Assembly (NCBI RefSeq): GCF_014930365.1
Contig: NZ_JABXWI010000034.1
Location: 1 to 63,461 of the forward strand
Length of the DNA: 63,461 nt
Reading direction: 5' to 3'
Source of the DNA: Streptomyces caniscabiei
GTDB lineage: Bacteria; Actinomycetota; Actinomycetes; Streptomycetales; Streptomycetaceae
A program made the position numbers and the translations under genes. Shown here one piece after another: positions 33,906 through 42,243 of this stretch. Position 1 is the first letter of the stretch; each line of letters opens with the position of its first letter. Under the pieces are notes generated by a model. It ran no database searches. It was given only the letters and a program-made list of their open reading frames with translations, and was not told the origin of the DNA.

Positions 33906-33977
33906 CCTCAGATTAGCCAACAGCATCGGAGTCTCTCGGTCTCCCGCTGGGGGCCCTTCGCTCCGGCACCCTTCGCC

Positions 33978-34337
33978 TCAGCCCGATGGACGCAGCTCAC
34001 GGTACTTCGCGGACAGGAGCGGACCGAGATGTTCGACGACCTCGTATCCCGGCTCGTCCCGGTAGGGCAACTGGTCCAGGAACGATGTCACGATCACTTC
34101 GGTGACGCCGGGGATCCCTCGTCCCAGCTGCCGCTCCAGGAACTTCAGGGTCGCCCGCCAGTCACGCGCCTCGGGGTTCCTGCCAAGGTAGGAGCCGACG
34201 ACGGCCGGTGTCACGTCCAGCCCGAAGAAGACATGAGGCAGTGGCTCGCCCTGGTTCTCCACGTGGATCTCGTAGAGCTCACCGAACTCGGGTACGGCTG
34301 CGACGAGTTCTTCCATAAGGCGGACGTCGTCCCCCAT
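33978..34337 (-). CDS. Small acidic protein, DUF7674-like
   Basis: The ATG at 34337, preceded by GGGGAA, gives 119 aa; an ATG at 34406 without a ribosome site is possible. The protein reads LMEELVAAVPEFGELYEIHV, then EPLPHVFFGLDVTPAVVGSYL, then GIPGVTEVIVTSFLDQLPY. This is the pattern I associate with DUF7674, a small domain seen among immunity-like proteins. The family call is tentative. It is isolated between an IS3 remnant and an integrase fragment. Confidence 0.55.
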   Translation of the reverse strand: MGDDVRLMEELVAAVPEFGELYEIHVENQGEPLPHVFFGLDVTPAVVGSYLGRNPEARDWRATLKFLERQLGRGIPGVTEVIVTSFLDQLPYRDEPGYEVVEHLGPLLSAKYRELRPSG

Positions 34338-34530
34338 CAGCAGTTCCCCAGACCTCGAGACCTGGATAGTTGGACGCACCAGTGTACTTTCCGGCCAGAG
34401 CGTCATCGATGGCACTGACAAGCTGTCCGCCACCTCAATGTCCTTGGTGCTCTTGATTATCGTCCCTTCACCCTCTTGGTGTCCTCGATGAGGAATTGCC
34501 GCTGGCATCCATCGCTTCGGCCGCTCGCCC

Positions 34531-34685
34531 CCCGGGCCGACTGCGAGGAGTTCAAAGATCTGAACGAGTTGGGCGTGGACATCGTGACCATCATGGAGAT
34601 CCTCCAACACACCCAGACCAGCCAGACCCGCCACTACGTCAAGGGCCGGTCTGGGCTCGCCACCTGCACCGGAACCCGCGTCTGA
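34531..34685 (+). pseudogene. 3' tip of a tyrosine integrase
   Basis: The frame reads ELGVDIVTIMEILQHTQTSQTRHYVKGRS, the C-terminal box of actinomycete AICE/phage integrases including the catalytic Tyr (RHYVKG). The upstream catalytic Arg and His boxes are absent. It points at att site A 108 nt downstream, as an int gene does beside its attP. Confidence 0.8.
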
Positions 34686-34755
34686 GACCACAACTGAGAC
34701 CGTGGACCGCCGCGCGACCCGTGCCCGGCACCGCCGCCGCATCCGCTGAACGCAA

Positions 34756-34788
34756 AAGCCCAGCTCAGACAGTGTCTAGGCTGGGCTT
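34756..34788. terminator. Hairpin beside att site A
   Basis: AAGCCCAGC (34756-34764) pairs with GCTGGGCTT (34780-34788). An inner stem AGACA/TGTCT (34767-34771, 34773-34777) extends it. It sits between the integrase fragment and the tRNA-derived repeat, as do the hairpins at the other two sites. Confidence 0.75.
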
Positions 34789-34792
34789 CAAA

Positions 34793-34833
34793 GAGCCGCC
34801 TTCGGGATTCGAACCCGAGACCTACGCATTACG
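34793..34833 (-). repeat. att site A: 3' part of tRNA-Thr(CGU)
   Basis: On the minus strand this reads CGTAATGCGTAGGTCTCGGG then TTCGAATCCCGAAGGCGGCTC, i.e. anticodon CGU, the anticodon 3' stem, T arm and acceptor end. The 5' half of a tRNA is absent. 41 nt are identical to sites B and C. Confidence 0.9.
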
Positions 34834-35130
34834 GGACCATGAGCGATCGTGTTGCCTGGTATCTCGTCGTGCTGCGTGGTGACGTTTTTCCTGATCAGAG
34901 CACGTGCGACAGGTTGGCCCGTGCCACCCTGTGATGCACCATCCAAAGGCGTCTGTCCACCGGCCGTCCACCGACAGGGCCGCTTGGTCGACTCCCTCCC
35001 GCCACCCCATCGCTTCTGGCGAAACCCCCGACAGGGGCGGAGCCCGACATGAGGGCGACTGTCCATTTCTCACAACGGGCGACCACGCGGCACGTCACCC
35101 GTGAACGCCACAGCCTCCATCCATGACGGA
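34834..35130. other. Left arm of element 1, no gene
   Basis: This stretch shares phrases with 43751-43916 beside site B: GATCGTG, GATCAGAGCA, and CACCATCCAAAGGCGTC followed by GGCC(G)TCCACCG/GGCCACCG. I see no coding region. Confidence 0.6.
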
Positions 35131-35139
35131 CCTAATGAT

Positions 35140-35180
35140 CGAAACGATATCTGTCATCGCTGATGATTGGTATCATTTCG
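35140..35180. promoter_or_regulatory. Operator candidate of vapBC
   Basis: CGAAACGATATC (35140-35151) and GGTATCATTTCG (35169-35180) are inverted with 10 of 12 matches. A tighter ATGAT-TGGT-ATCAT lies inside the right half (35163-35176). The position 32 nt before the antitoxin start fits autoregulation by VapB. Confidence 0.55.
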
Positions 35181-35211
35181 CTGGAAGGAGCACCTCCGAG
35201 AGGATCACCAC

Positions 35212-35466
35212 ATGGCCAGAACCGTCATCGACCTCGATGAAGACATGGTCACCGAGGCCATGCGCATCTTCGGGACCAAAACGAAGGCCAAAGCCGTCCG
35301 CCTCGCCATGGAAGACGCCGTCAAGAGGCACCTTCGGCAGGAGGGCTTCGACGCCATGGACGCCGGCGAGCTCGACTTCAGTGAGATCGTCGAGAACACC
35401 GGCCCCCGCAACGCCGACGGCTCTCTCAAGCACAACGGCGACCGCGACGGAGGCCGGGCCGCCTGA
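35212..35466 (+). CDS. vapB: VapB-type antitoxin
   Basis: The 84-aa protein starts MARTVIDLDEDMVTEAMRIFGTKT and continues AVRLAMEDAV, a short ribbon-helix-helix DNA-binding fold typical of actinobacterial VapB. The acidic tail (DAMDAGELDFSEIVEN) is the usual toxin-neutralising segment. AGAGG precedes the ATG at 35212; an open frame further upstream covers the operator and is not used. Its TGA overlaps the toxin ATG (TGATG), so the pair is co-translated. An inverted repeat upstream suggests autorepression. Confidence 0.88.
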   Translation: MARTVIDLDEDMVTEAMRIFGTKTKAKAVRLAMEDAVKRHLRQEGFDAMDAGELDFSEIVENTGPRNADGSLKHNGDRDGGRAA

Positions 35467-35885
35467 TGCAGGACCGCTATCTGATCGACAAGTCCGCCCT
35501 AGCCCGCTGGACGAAGCCGAGCGTCAAGGAGGTGCTCAAGCCTCTGCACGAGCGCTACCTCCTCGCCGTATGCCAGCCCACCGAGTTCGAGATGATCCAC
35601 TCCGCACGGGACAGCTCGGAAGCAACCCGGATCAGCACCTGGCTCCACGCCTTCGACTACCTCCGCACCGACGACGACACCTTCACCCGCGCTCTCGAGA
35701 TCCAGCGCCATGCCCTCAACTCAGGCTTCCACCGCGCTCTGTCCCTCCCCGATCTGCTGATCGCCGCCACAGCGGAACTGAACCGGCGAACGGTCCTCCA
35801 CTACGACGGAGACTTCGACATGATCGCCTCCCTCACCGGCCAACCCACCGAATGGGTCGTCCCGCCCGGCAGCGCCGACCGATGA
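35466..35885 (+). CDS. vapC: VapC-type PIN-domain ribonuclease toxin
   Basis: The 139-aa PIN protein has the first acidic residue in YLIDKSALARW (Asp8), a Glu in QPTEFEMIH (about 40), Asp in LSLPDLLIAATAEL (about 95) and Asp in LHYDGDFDMIA. These are the four acidic positions that hold Mg2+. VapC toxins cut tRNA or rRNA. The gene overlaps vapB by 1 nt. It may stabilise element 1 by addiction; that is inference. Confidence 0.9.
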   Translation: MQDRYLIDKSALARWTKPSVKEVLKPLHERYLLAVCQPTEFEMIHSARDSSEATRISTWLHAFDYLRTDDDTFTRALEIQRHALNSGFHRALSLPDLLIAATAELNRRTVLHYDGDFDMIASLTGQPTEWVVPPGSADR

Positions 35886-36363
35886 GAATGCCGGCCTTCC
35901 CCACCTCCAATGAGAGGTCTGGTGCCCCTCATGGAATGGTCGCCGGGGAGTTCGGCAGCTGGCCTGCGCCAGCGCACTGGTCACCCTGTACAGCCTGGAT
36001 CTGCGCGGACCCCTGCGGGTCCTGGCCTGGACCGCCGGGATAGGCCTCGTCGAACTGGCCCTCGCCATCTTCTTCCTGGCGCCGATCGCAAACGCCCCCT
36101 CGGCCTGTTCCACCCCTACTCGGGACGGCGACCAAGGCCCGTCGCCACCGACCGCCTGACGCTCCGTATCCGCCGGATTTACCTGACGGCGCTGGAGGAC
36201 CAGGCCACGAGTGGTGATGGAATGCGTCCGGCTCACCGCGGCTGCGGAGCGCTCCCGGGTCGCGCACGCCAGCAAACTGGCCTGGCGGGACACGGGGCTG
36301 TTGGGCACGACCAGCTACGAACTGCCCCGTATCCGCCGCGCCGCCCCGCTCCGCTGCGGTCTC
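35886..36363. other. Gene-poor stretch with a membrane-helix fragment
   Basis: No start-to-stop gene is supported. One plus-strand frame near 35965-36110 reads YSLDLRGPLRVLAWTAG then IGLVELALAIFFLAPIANA, a single membrane helix without a start codon. It may be the remnant of a membrane protein gene. Confidence 0.4.
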
Positions 36364-36918
36364 TCAGTCCTGGATGTACCGGACAACGACGCGCATGCGC
36401 GTGCCCCGCTCCGTCTGCCAGCTCACCTCCTCCCCGACCTCTCGCCACATCAGGGCTTTCCCCAGCGGGGTGTCGGGACTCAACCGCTCCGCCTCGTCCC
36501 CCGCGAGCATCGCGATCTCGTACGTCATGATGCCGGGCTCGTCCGGGTCCTCGACTCCGACGAGGCATCCAGGGACGACCATCGCCCCACCCGTCAGGGA
36601 GGAGTCAGGGACCACTTGGTCGAGCAGGGCACGCAGGTGGCTGCGCCGCTCCTGCAAGGCCTGGCGCCGCCTGTCGTGGTCGGCCAGCTGGGCCTTCCTT
36701 GAGGACGAGTCCACGGCCACGATCTCCGGAAGCGGCTGGTCCAGCGCGTCCTGCACGCGCTGGAGCTCGCGCTGCACCCGTCGATGGGCGGCGACGCTGA
36801 GCCGGTCGGCCGGGAGGCTGGGGGAGGACCCGGCACCGCCCGGCACCGCGGATCCCGTCACGGCGGCGGGTTCGTCGCCGCGGGTCGGCTGCCACGGCAC
36901 CGCCGGAAGACTCTTCAC
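36364..36918 (-). CDS. GreA/GreB C-terminal-domain protein
   Basis: The 184-aa protein starts at a GTG that overlaps the helicase stop (GTGA). Residues about 35-100 form charged helices (RVQRELQRVQDALDQ, DHDRRRQALQERRSHL) in place of the canonical Gre coiled coil. The C-terminal half is the FKBP-like Gre domain: VEDPDEPGIMTYEIAML, then DEAERLSPDTPLGKALM, ending WQTERGTRMRVVVRYI. Gre factors enter the RNA polymerase secondary channel and stimulate cleavage of backtracked RNA. The acidic tip residues of true GreA are not evident, so this is more like a Gre-domain regulator. It is coupled to the giant helicase. Confidence 0.8.
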   Translation of the reverse strand: MKSLPAVPWQPTRGDEPAAVTGSAVPGGAGSSPSLPADRLSVAAHRRVQRELQRVQDALDQPLPEIVAVDSSSRKAQLADHDRRRQALQERRSHLRALLDQVVPDSSLTGGAMVVPGCLVGVEDPDEPGIMTYEIAMLAGDEAERLSPDTPLGKALMWREVGEEVSWQTERGTRMRVVVRYIQD

Positions 36919-39900
36919 CGGGGCCCGGTCGGCCGCCGGTCGTGCACGCAGCAGTTCCGTCGTACGGCCGTCGGAAGCGCCGAGGAGCCGGGCGCGTGGT
37001 GCCGTGCCACCCCCACCTGACCGTCGTCTCCCAGTACGGGTACGTCAGCATGGGCGATCGCGGCGCGGATCATGGCCTGTACCTCGGGGTGGGCGACCCG
37101 CACGACGGCATGCCCCTCGCGCAGGATGTCCACGGCGTCGGCCCCTGGGAAGCCCGGCGCTCCCGCTCCCCCGAGAAACCGTGCGGTCCCGGGCACGGTC
37201 GCCCGCATGCTGAACGCGTGCTGGGCTGCATTGACCTCGTCGCGGTGCAGCCGTGCCACGGTCACGAATCGAGGCTGCGCCTCGCCCGTGCCGTGCGAGG
37301 GTTCGGTCTGGACGTCCCGTTGCCCGGCGGATGGGGCAGCAGTGGGGGCGGGCTCTGCGTCGCCGGTGGATAGGACGTCGCCGTCGCGTGTCGGGACCGT
37401 GCCGCCGTCGCCGATCGGGCCCATGCGGCTGTCCTCGGCAGCTCGGTGTGCGGGTGGGTACGCCGCCGACTCGATGCCGAGTCGGTCGAGTTCCGCCCAC
37501 AGCGGTTCGAGTGCCCGTTCCGGGTCGAGGAAGAAACGGCTGCCCCGGATGCGGACGAACGTCCAGCCCACGCGCTCCAGTTCGCGCTGGCGTGCCGCGT
37601 CCGCGTCGGCGTTCTCCTCCGTGTGGAACGCGTCGCCGTCGCACTCCACGGCAAGGCGTCTGGTGCCGCCCTCGACCACTAGGTCGATGCGGTAGCGGCC
37701 AGCTGGATACTGCGGCCGCACCCGGTAGCCCCTGGCCCGCAGCGCCAGGTAGACACGCTGCTCGAAGAGGCTGTCGAAGGCCTCGTGCGGAACGTCCGGC
37801 CGGACCTCGCCGAGTCCGAGGCCGTCCTGCTCCTCGGCCGGGCGGGAGAACCAGTCCAGATAGGCACGCCGCAGATCGGTCTCGCCGAGTTCCGTGAGGG
37901 TGAAGCTGTGGAACAACCACACCTGGTCGCGGGCACGAGATGCGGCCACGTTGAGGTGCTGCCGGTTCAGGGAGCTGCTGAAGGAGCCGATGCGGCGCGG
38001 CCCGTCGGGGCCGGTGAGCGACACGACCGTACTGATGAAGACGATGTCGCGCTCGTCGCCCTGGAACTCCTCGGCGTTGCCCACGCGCAGGCGTCGGCGC
38101 TGTCTCTCATCCAGCGGGATCCGGTCGGCCAGCAGGTCTTCGACGAGGTACTTCTGTCCCGCGCCGAGCAGGGTGATCACACCCATGGTGCGCCCCGCGT
38201 AGGCGGGGTCGGCGATGCACCGGGCGACCTGATCCACCAGCCGCACCGCCTCGGACCGGTTGACCTGCTTCTGCCCACTCCCTTCGACGTAGCCATCGGG
38301 TACATGCACCGGGCGCAAGGGCCGCAGCCGGTCGGCACCGTACTGCCGCAACGGCTGGAGCCGGCCGCCATAGCAGAGCTCGTTGGAGAATCCGATGATC
38401 TCCGGCATGCACCGGAAGTGTTCCTGGAGCATCAGCCTGCCGCGGCCTCCGGCCAGACCGGACGCGATGTCGAAGAGGCTGGCGGTCGGTGTGAACAGGT
38501 TGCGGCGGGCGGCGGGCAACTGGGCGAGGAGCCGTCGCTGGAGCGCGAATTGCTCATCGTGGTCCACGCCCACCTGGGCGGGGCTGACCTGCTGGTCGTC
38601 GCCGACGACGATCACCTTCGCACCCAGCCAGGCGAGCAGCAGCGCCTCGGGGCCTGACTGGCTGGCCTCGTCGACGATCACGACGTCGAAGCGCCCGGCC
38701 CGGTCCATCGGCACGGTCTCGGTCACCTGGTGCAGCGGCATGATCCAGGCGGGCACCGCCGCCTGGCTGGCCTGCAAGCTCTCCCGGGCCTGTCTGCGGT
38801 AGGTGGCCGCGTATTTGCCGGTGCCCTTGCCCAGCTTGCGGACGTTCTGCTGGTACGAGGTGAGGGCCACGGCCTGGTCGTCCGTGAGCCGGGACAGACA
38901 GCTGAACCAGGCCTTGTCGGCCGCCAGCCGTTCCAGGCCGATGCGGATCTCGATGTCCGCCTCGGCGAGCAGCCGCAGCTGCCGGGCCTCGGCCTCCGGG
39001 TCCGTCAGCTCCTTCATACGGTCGTACCAGACCGACCACGCCCACGCGGCCTCGAAGTCCGCGAGCCGGGTGTCCCACGCGTCGTCCTCGGGCGTGGATT
39101 CCAGTCTGTCTGCGAGGTCCGGGAGTTCGGCCGCCGCCAGCCGGTAGGCGTCGTCGCACGCCTTCTTGCGCGCGAGTGCCTCCCGCAGGTCGTCCACGTC
39201 GTCTACCGCGGCGCCATAGGCCGCCGGGTCTCGGGACTCGACCGCGACGCGGGCTCGTTCCAGGGCTGCCGAGGCTCCCCTGCGGAGGGCCGCGGCACGC
39301 AGTACACGCAGGGCGTCGTCGAGCAGGGCGCGGGCGGGGTCGGCGTTCCTGCGCGCCGCTCTGGCCTTCAGGAGGTTTCGCACGGTGGCGGCCCGCTCCG
39401 GGTCGCCCCAGCCGGCGCCGGCCAGCCCTGGTGCGGCTGCGGCAGCGCCGACCACGGCGTGGCGCATGTCGGCGAGAGCGGTCAGAGTGGTGAGGGTGGC
39501 GATGTCCTGGCGCAGGCGGGCGATGCGCCGGGCGGTGGCCTGCCATGCGTCGTGGCCGTCGCCCCGCTCCTGTTCGATGTCCTGGAGGTGCCGCTCCAGC
39601 GTGACGCGGTGCAGCACGGCGGACGCGGCGGTCGCTGTCTCCACGGCGCGGCCGTCGACGCGCACGGTCTCGGGGAAGTCGCCGACAGCCTTGCGCAGCT
39701 TGGTCTTCAGGCCCAGGGCTCCGCGCAGCTTCGCACCGGACGCGAGCCCGTCTCGGAGGATGCCGGCGAGTCCGAGGGCCGTCGGCACGTCGTACGCCTC
39801 CAGCCCAGTGACCAGGGTGGCGCCGAGGGCACGCTCCGCCTCCTCGATCGTGGTCAGGACCGCGGTGGTGCGCTCGTGACGGCTGCGCGCGCCGAGGTCC

Positions 39901-41903
39901 TGCCCGGCGAGGATTTCGTCGCGCAGCTCGGCGGCCCAGGCGGCCGGCATCGAGGTGGCCATCCTGGCTGCGGCAGTGAAGTGGTCGATCGCGGTGGCCA
40001 GTTGGTCCTGCTGTGCCGGGGTGAGGGCGGACACCGCGTCGTCGAGACGGGAGACGGAGCCGTCCTGCCGGAGCGCGGCGAGGTCGGCCTCCGCCGTCCT
40101 GATCGTCTCGACCGCCTCGGCGAAGGCGGGCGCCGTGGGCAGCTGTCCCGGGGCGGGCGGCGCGGCACTCACCGATGCGGCGAGTGCACGATGTCGGTCG
40201 GTGAAGGCGAGCGCCGCACGACGCAGGCGCGGTAGGGCCTCGGCGTCCAGCGTCGGGGCGTCGGCGGGGACGGCTCCGATCCAGCCGAACCGCGGGTGTT
40301 CCTCGGCGAGCCGCTGGGCGATCCGGCACAGGGTTCCCTCGTAGTCGCCGATCTCGGCCGGATGGTGGTACGTCTCCTGCTCCCGCAGCGCGCGCAACGC
40401 CTTCAGGGCGAGCGCCTGCGCGGACCGGGCGGATCTGAGGCGCTCCTCGTGCTCCTGGATGCGACGCCGGTACGCCCGCGAGGAGAAGTCTCCCTGCCGG
40501 TCGAGGATGGCCTTGACGGAGTGCTCCAGTTCCTGCTGGCCTGCTCCGTCATCGGTTCGGCTGACACACAGCTCGCGGATGCCGGCGGGGAGTTTGTCCT
40601 TCAGGACCTTCAGGGCACGTGCCGTATGGCTGGTGATCAGTACGCGGTTGCCGTGCGCGAGAAGGTCGGTGACCAGGTTGGCGATGGTGTGTGTCTTCCC
40701 GGTGCCGGGCGGTCCCTGGACCACGACGAGATCCCGGTCCCGCAGCCGGTCGGCGATGGTGCGCTGTTCGTCGTTGGAGGGCAGCGCGAAGTACAGCTCC
40801 GGCGGCGGCCCCGCGGCGTCACCGCTGCCTGGCTCCCCCAGTGGCTGGTGACCGCCCGCACCGGCGATCGCCCGCAACAGAGCGGTGGGCTCGGCGCCCT
40901 GCTCGATGGACAGGGCGACACTGCGCAGTGCTTCGAGCATGCTGCGCCGGGTGCGCTCTCTGAGCAGCAGCATCGGCGCGAAGCTGACGACTGGTACGGC
41001 GGGGTCTCCCGCTGCCCGGTGCCGATTCGGTGCGCGGTCGTAGCGGCCTGCTTCGTGGGCCGCGATGGTCCAGGTGGTGAGGGCCCGGTGCATCTGGCCG
41101 GCGAGCTGCGGATCCGTGGTGTCGCCGGCGGCTTCCAGCTCCTGCCGTACGAGGGCGCGGGTGTCCGCCCGCGCTTTCTGCCCGGGATCGAGCATGGACT
41201 CCTCCAGCACCGGGCTGCCGTGCTCGGGGTCTGGTCCGACGGTGATGGCTCCGGTGTCGGGGTCGATGGTGATGACGGCCCGGCAGGTGACGAGATGGCG
41301 GCGGATCGGCTCGCCCTGTGCCGACCAGGTGAGGTAGCCGAATCCGACGACCAGTTCGAAGGTCTCGCCGAGTTCGGAGGCATCCACGCACAGGCGGTAG
41401 AGGCGGTCGTAGGCACGTATGACGGGCTTCATTGCGCGGTCGCGACGTGCCCACCCTTCCCATTCACGGGACCAGGCACGGTACTGGGCGTACACGGCGT
41501 CACGTTGGGGCGAGTCGGCCAGGGACACGGTGATGTGCCGGGTGCGTGCGCTTCCCTCGGCGGAGATCTCTTCCACCGGTATGTCCGTCTCGGCCCGCGG
41601 CTCGGGGGGCGTTTCCCGTGCCGAGTCGTGGATCTCCAGGTCGGCCAGCCAGTGGGCGAGCGGCAGCGGCGGAGCCGGCGGTTCGTGCCGAACGGGGCGG
41701 TCGGCACGCAGCCACAACGGCGTTTCGCCGGGGACGACGTCGGTGAGGAAGGAGCCGAACTGCGCGGGCAGGTCGGCGAACCACACCTGATGCCTGGCGT
41801 CGTCGTGGGTCCGCACCGGTTTGGTGCGGCTCTCACCCACCTCCGCGAGGTAACGGAAGACGTGGCGGACGACCTCGTCGGGCGTCACGGCAGATGAGGG
41901 CAC
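36915..41903 (-). CDS. Giant SF1 (Upf1-like) helicase with C-terminal PD-(D/E)xK nuclease
   Basis: The 1,662-aa protein starts at GTG 41903. About 390 N-terminal residues have no known motif. Walker A QGPPGTGKTHT lies near 396-404. A helical insertion of about 600 residues follows. Walker B VVIVDEASQSGPEA lies near 1072-1085, with motif III VVGDDQQVSP, LQEHFRCMPEI and motif VI NVAASRARDQVW near 1320. A restriction-endonuclease-fold domain (DUF559/Vsr-like) follows: FEQRVYLALRARGY, YRIDLVVEGG and AVECDGDAFH near 1420. The last 160 residues are low complexity. This architecture (COG1112-type helicase plus nuclease) is typical of phage defence. It overlaps the Gre-domain gene and lies in a mobile element. 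Confidence 0.88.
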   Translation of the reverse strand: MPSSAVTPDEVVRHVFRYLAEVGESRTKPVRTHDDARHQVWFADLPAQFGSFLTDVVPGETPLWLRADRPVRHEPPAPPLPLAHWLADLEIHDSARETPPEPRAETDIPVEEISAEGSARTRHITVSLADSPQRDAVYAQYRAWSREWEGWARRDRAMKPVIRAYDRLYRLCVDASELGETFELVVGFGYLTWSAQGEPIRRHLVTCRAVITIDPDTGAITVGPDPEHGSPVLEESMLDPGQKARADTRALVRQELEAAGDTTDPQLAGQMHRALTTWTIAAHEAGRYDRAPNRHRAAGDPAVPVVSFAPMLLLRERTRRSMLEALRSVALSIEQGAEPTALLRAIAGAGGHQPLGEPGSGDAAGPPPELYFALPSNDEQRTIADRLRDRDLVVVQGPPGTGKTHTIANLVTDLLAHGNRVLITSHTARALKVLKDKLPAGIRELCVSRTDDGAGQQELEHSVKAILDRQGDFSSRAYRRRIQEHEERLRSARSAQALALKALRALREQETYHHPAEIGDYEGTLCRIAQRLAEEHPRFGWIGAVPADAPTLDAEALPRLRRAALAFTDRHRALAASVSAAPPAPGQLPTAPAFAEAVETIRTAEADLAALRQDGSVSRLDDAVSALTPAQQDQLATAIDHFTAAARMATSMPAAWAAELRDEILAGQDLGARSRHERTTAVLTTIEEAERALGATLVTGLEAYDVPTALGLAGILRDGLASGAKLRGALGLKTKLRKAVGDFPETVRVDGRAVETATAASAVLHRVTLERHLQDIEQERGDGHDAWQATARRIARLRQDIATLTTLTALADMRHAVVGAAAAAPGLAGAGWGDPERAATVRNLLKARAARRNADPARALLDDALRVLRAAALRRGASAALERARVAVESRDPAAYGAAVDDVDDLREALARKKACDDAYRLAAAELPDLADRLESTPEDDAWDTRLADFEAAWAWSVWYDRMKELTDPEAEARQLRLLAEADIEIRIGLERLAADKAWFSCLSRLTDDQAVALTSYQQNVRKLGKGTGKYAATYRRQARESLQASQAAVPAWIMPLHQVTETVPMDRAGRFDVVIVDEASQSGPEALLLAWLGAKVIVVGDDQQVSPAQVGVDHDEQFALQRRLLAQLPAARRNLFTPTASLFDIASGLAGGRGRLMLQEHFRCMPEIIGFSNELCYGGRLQPLRQYGADRLRPLRPVHVPDGYVEGSGQKQVNRSEAVRLVDQVARCIADPAYAGRTMGVITLLGAGQKYLVEDLLADRIPLDERQRRRLRVGNAEEFQGDERDIVFISTVVSLTGPDGPRRIGSFSSSLNRQHLNVAASRARDQVWLFHSFTLTELGETDLRRAYLDWFSRPAEEQDGLGLGEVRPDVPHEAFDSLFEQRVYLALRARGYRVRPQYPAGRYRIDLVVEGGTRRLAVECDGDAFHTEENADADAARQRELERVGWTFVRIRGSRFFLDPERALEPLWAELDRLGIESAAYPPAHRAAEDSRMGPIGDGGTVPTRDGDVLSTGDAEPAPTAAPSAGQRDVQTEPSHGTGEAQPRFVTVARLHRDEVNAAQHAFSMRATVPGTARFLGGAGAPGFPGADAVDILREGHAVVRVAHPEVQAMIRAAIAHADVPVLGDDGQVGVARHHAPGSSALPTAVRRNCCVHDRRPTGPR

Positions 41904-41946
41904 GAGCCACCTCGCTGAACTGGTGGAACCAAAGTATGAAGAGTGT

Positions 41947-41961
41947 GCGCATCTTATGCGC
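41947..41961. promoter_or_regulatory. Inverted repeat in the helicase/zinc-ribbon intergenic region
   Basis: GCGCAT-CTT-ATGCGC lies 44 nt upstream of the helicase start, in the 340-nt divergent gap 41904-42243. It may be an operator. A plus-strand frame is open through the whole gap into the next gene, but the segment lacks conserved features, so I do not count it as coding. Confidence 0.4.
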
Positions 41962-42243
41962 GTGGCGCGCGTCCGAAAGGGTGGGTACTGCCCTCTGCTG
42001 AGCTGCTATGCGCGTGATGGTCCGTATGTTGTTTTCGAGCAGTGCGCCTTCATGCCCGCGGACTGGGCGGCGCGAGCAGACGGTCTGGTCCGCCAGTTCG
42101 CCGACGCGGAACAGCGCCACCTCCCGATCTCACTGGATGGCCCCACATCCCGCCCACCCTTGCCGAATGCAAGAATGCGACCCTTGGGTGGACAAGTGCA
42201 GCAGCTCGGGGTGGGCACGAGCACTGTTGGAACGGGGGTAGCC

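Noticed and set aside
41923..42243. Upstream extension of the zinc-ribbon protein from an ATG at 41923
   Set aside because: The extension overlaps the inverted repeat and divergent promoter region and lacks motifs; the ATG at 42244 has a good ribosome site and starts the zinc ribbon.
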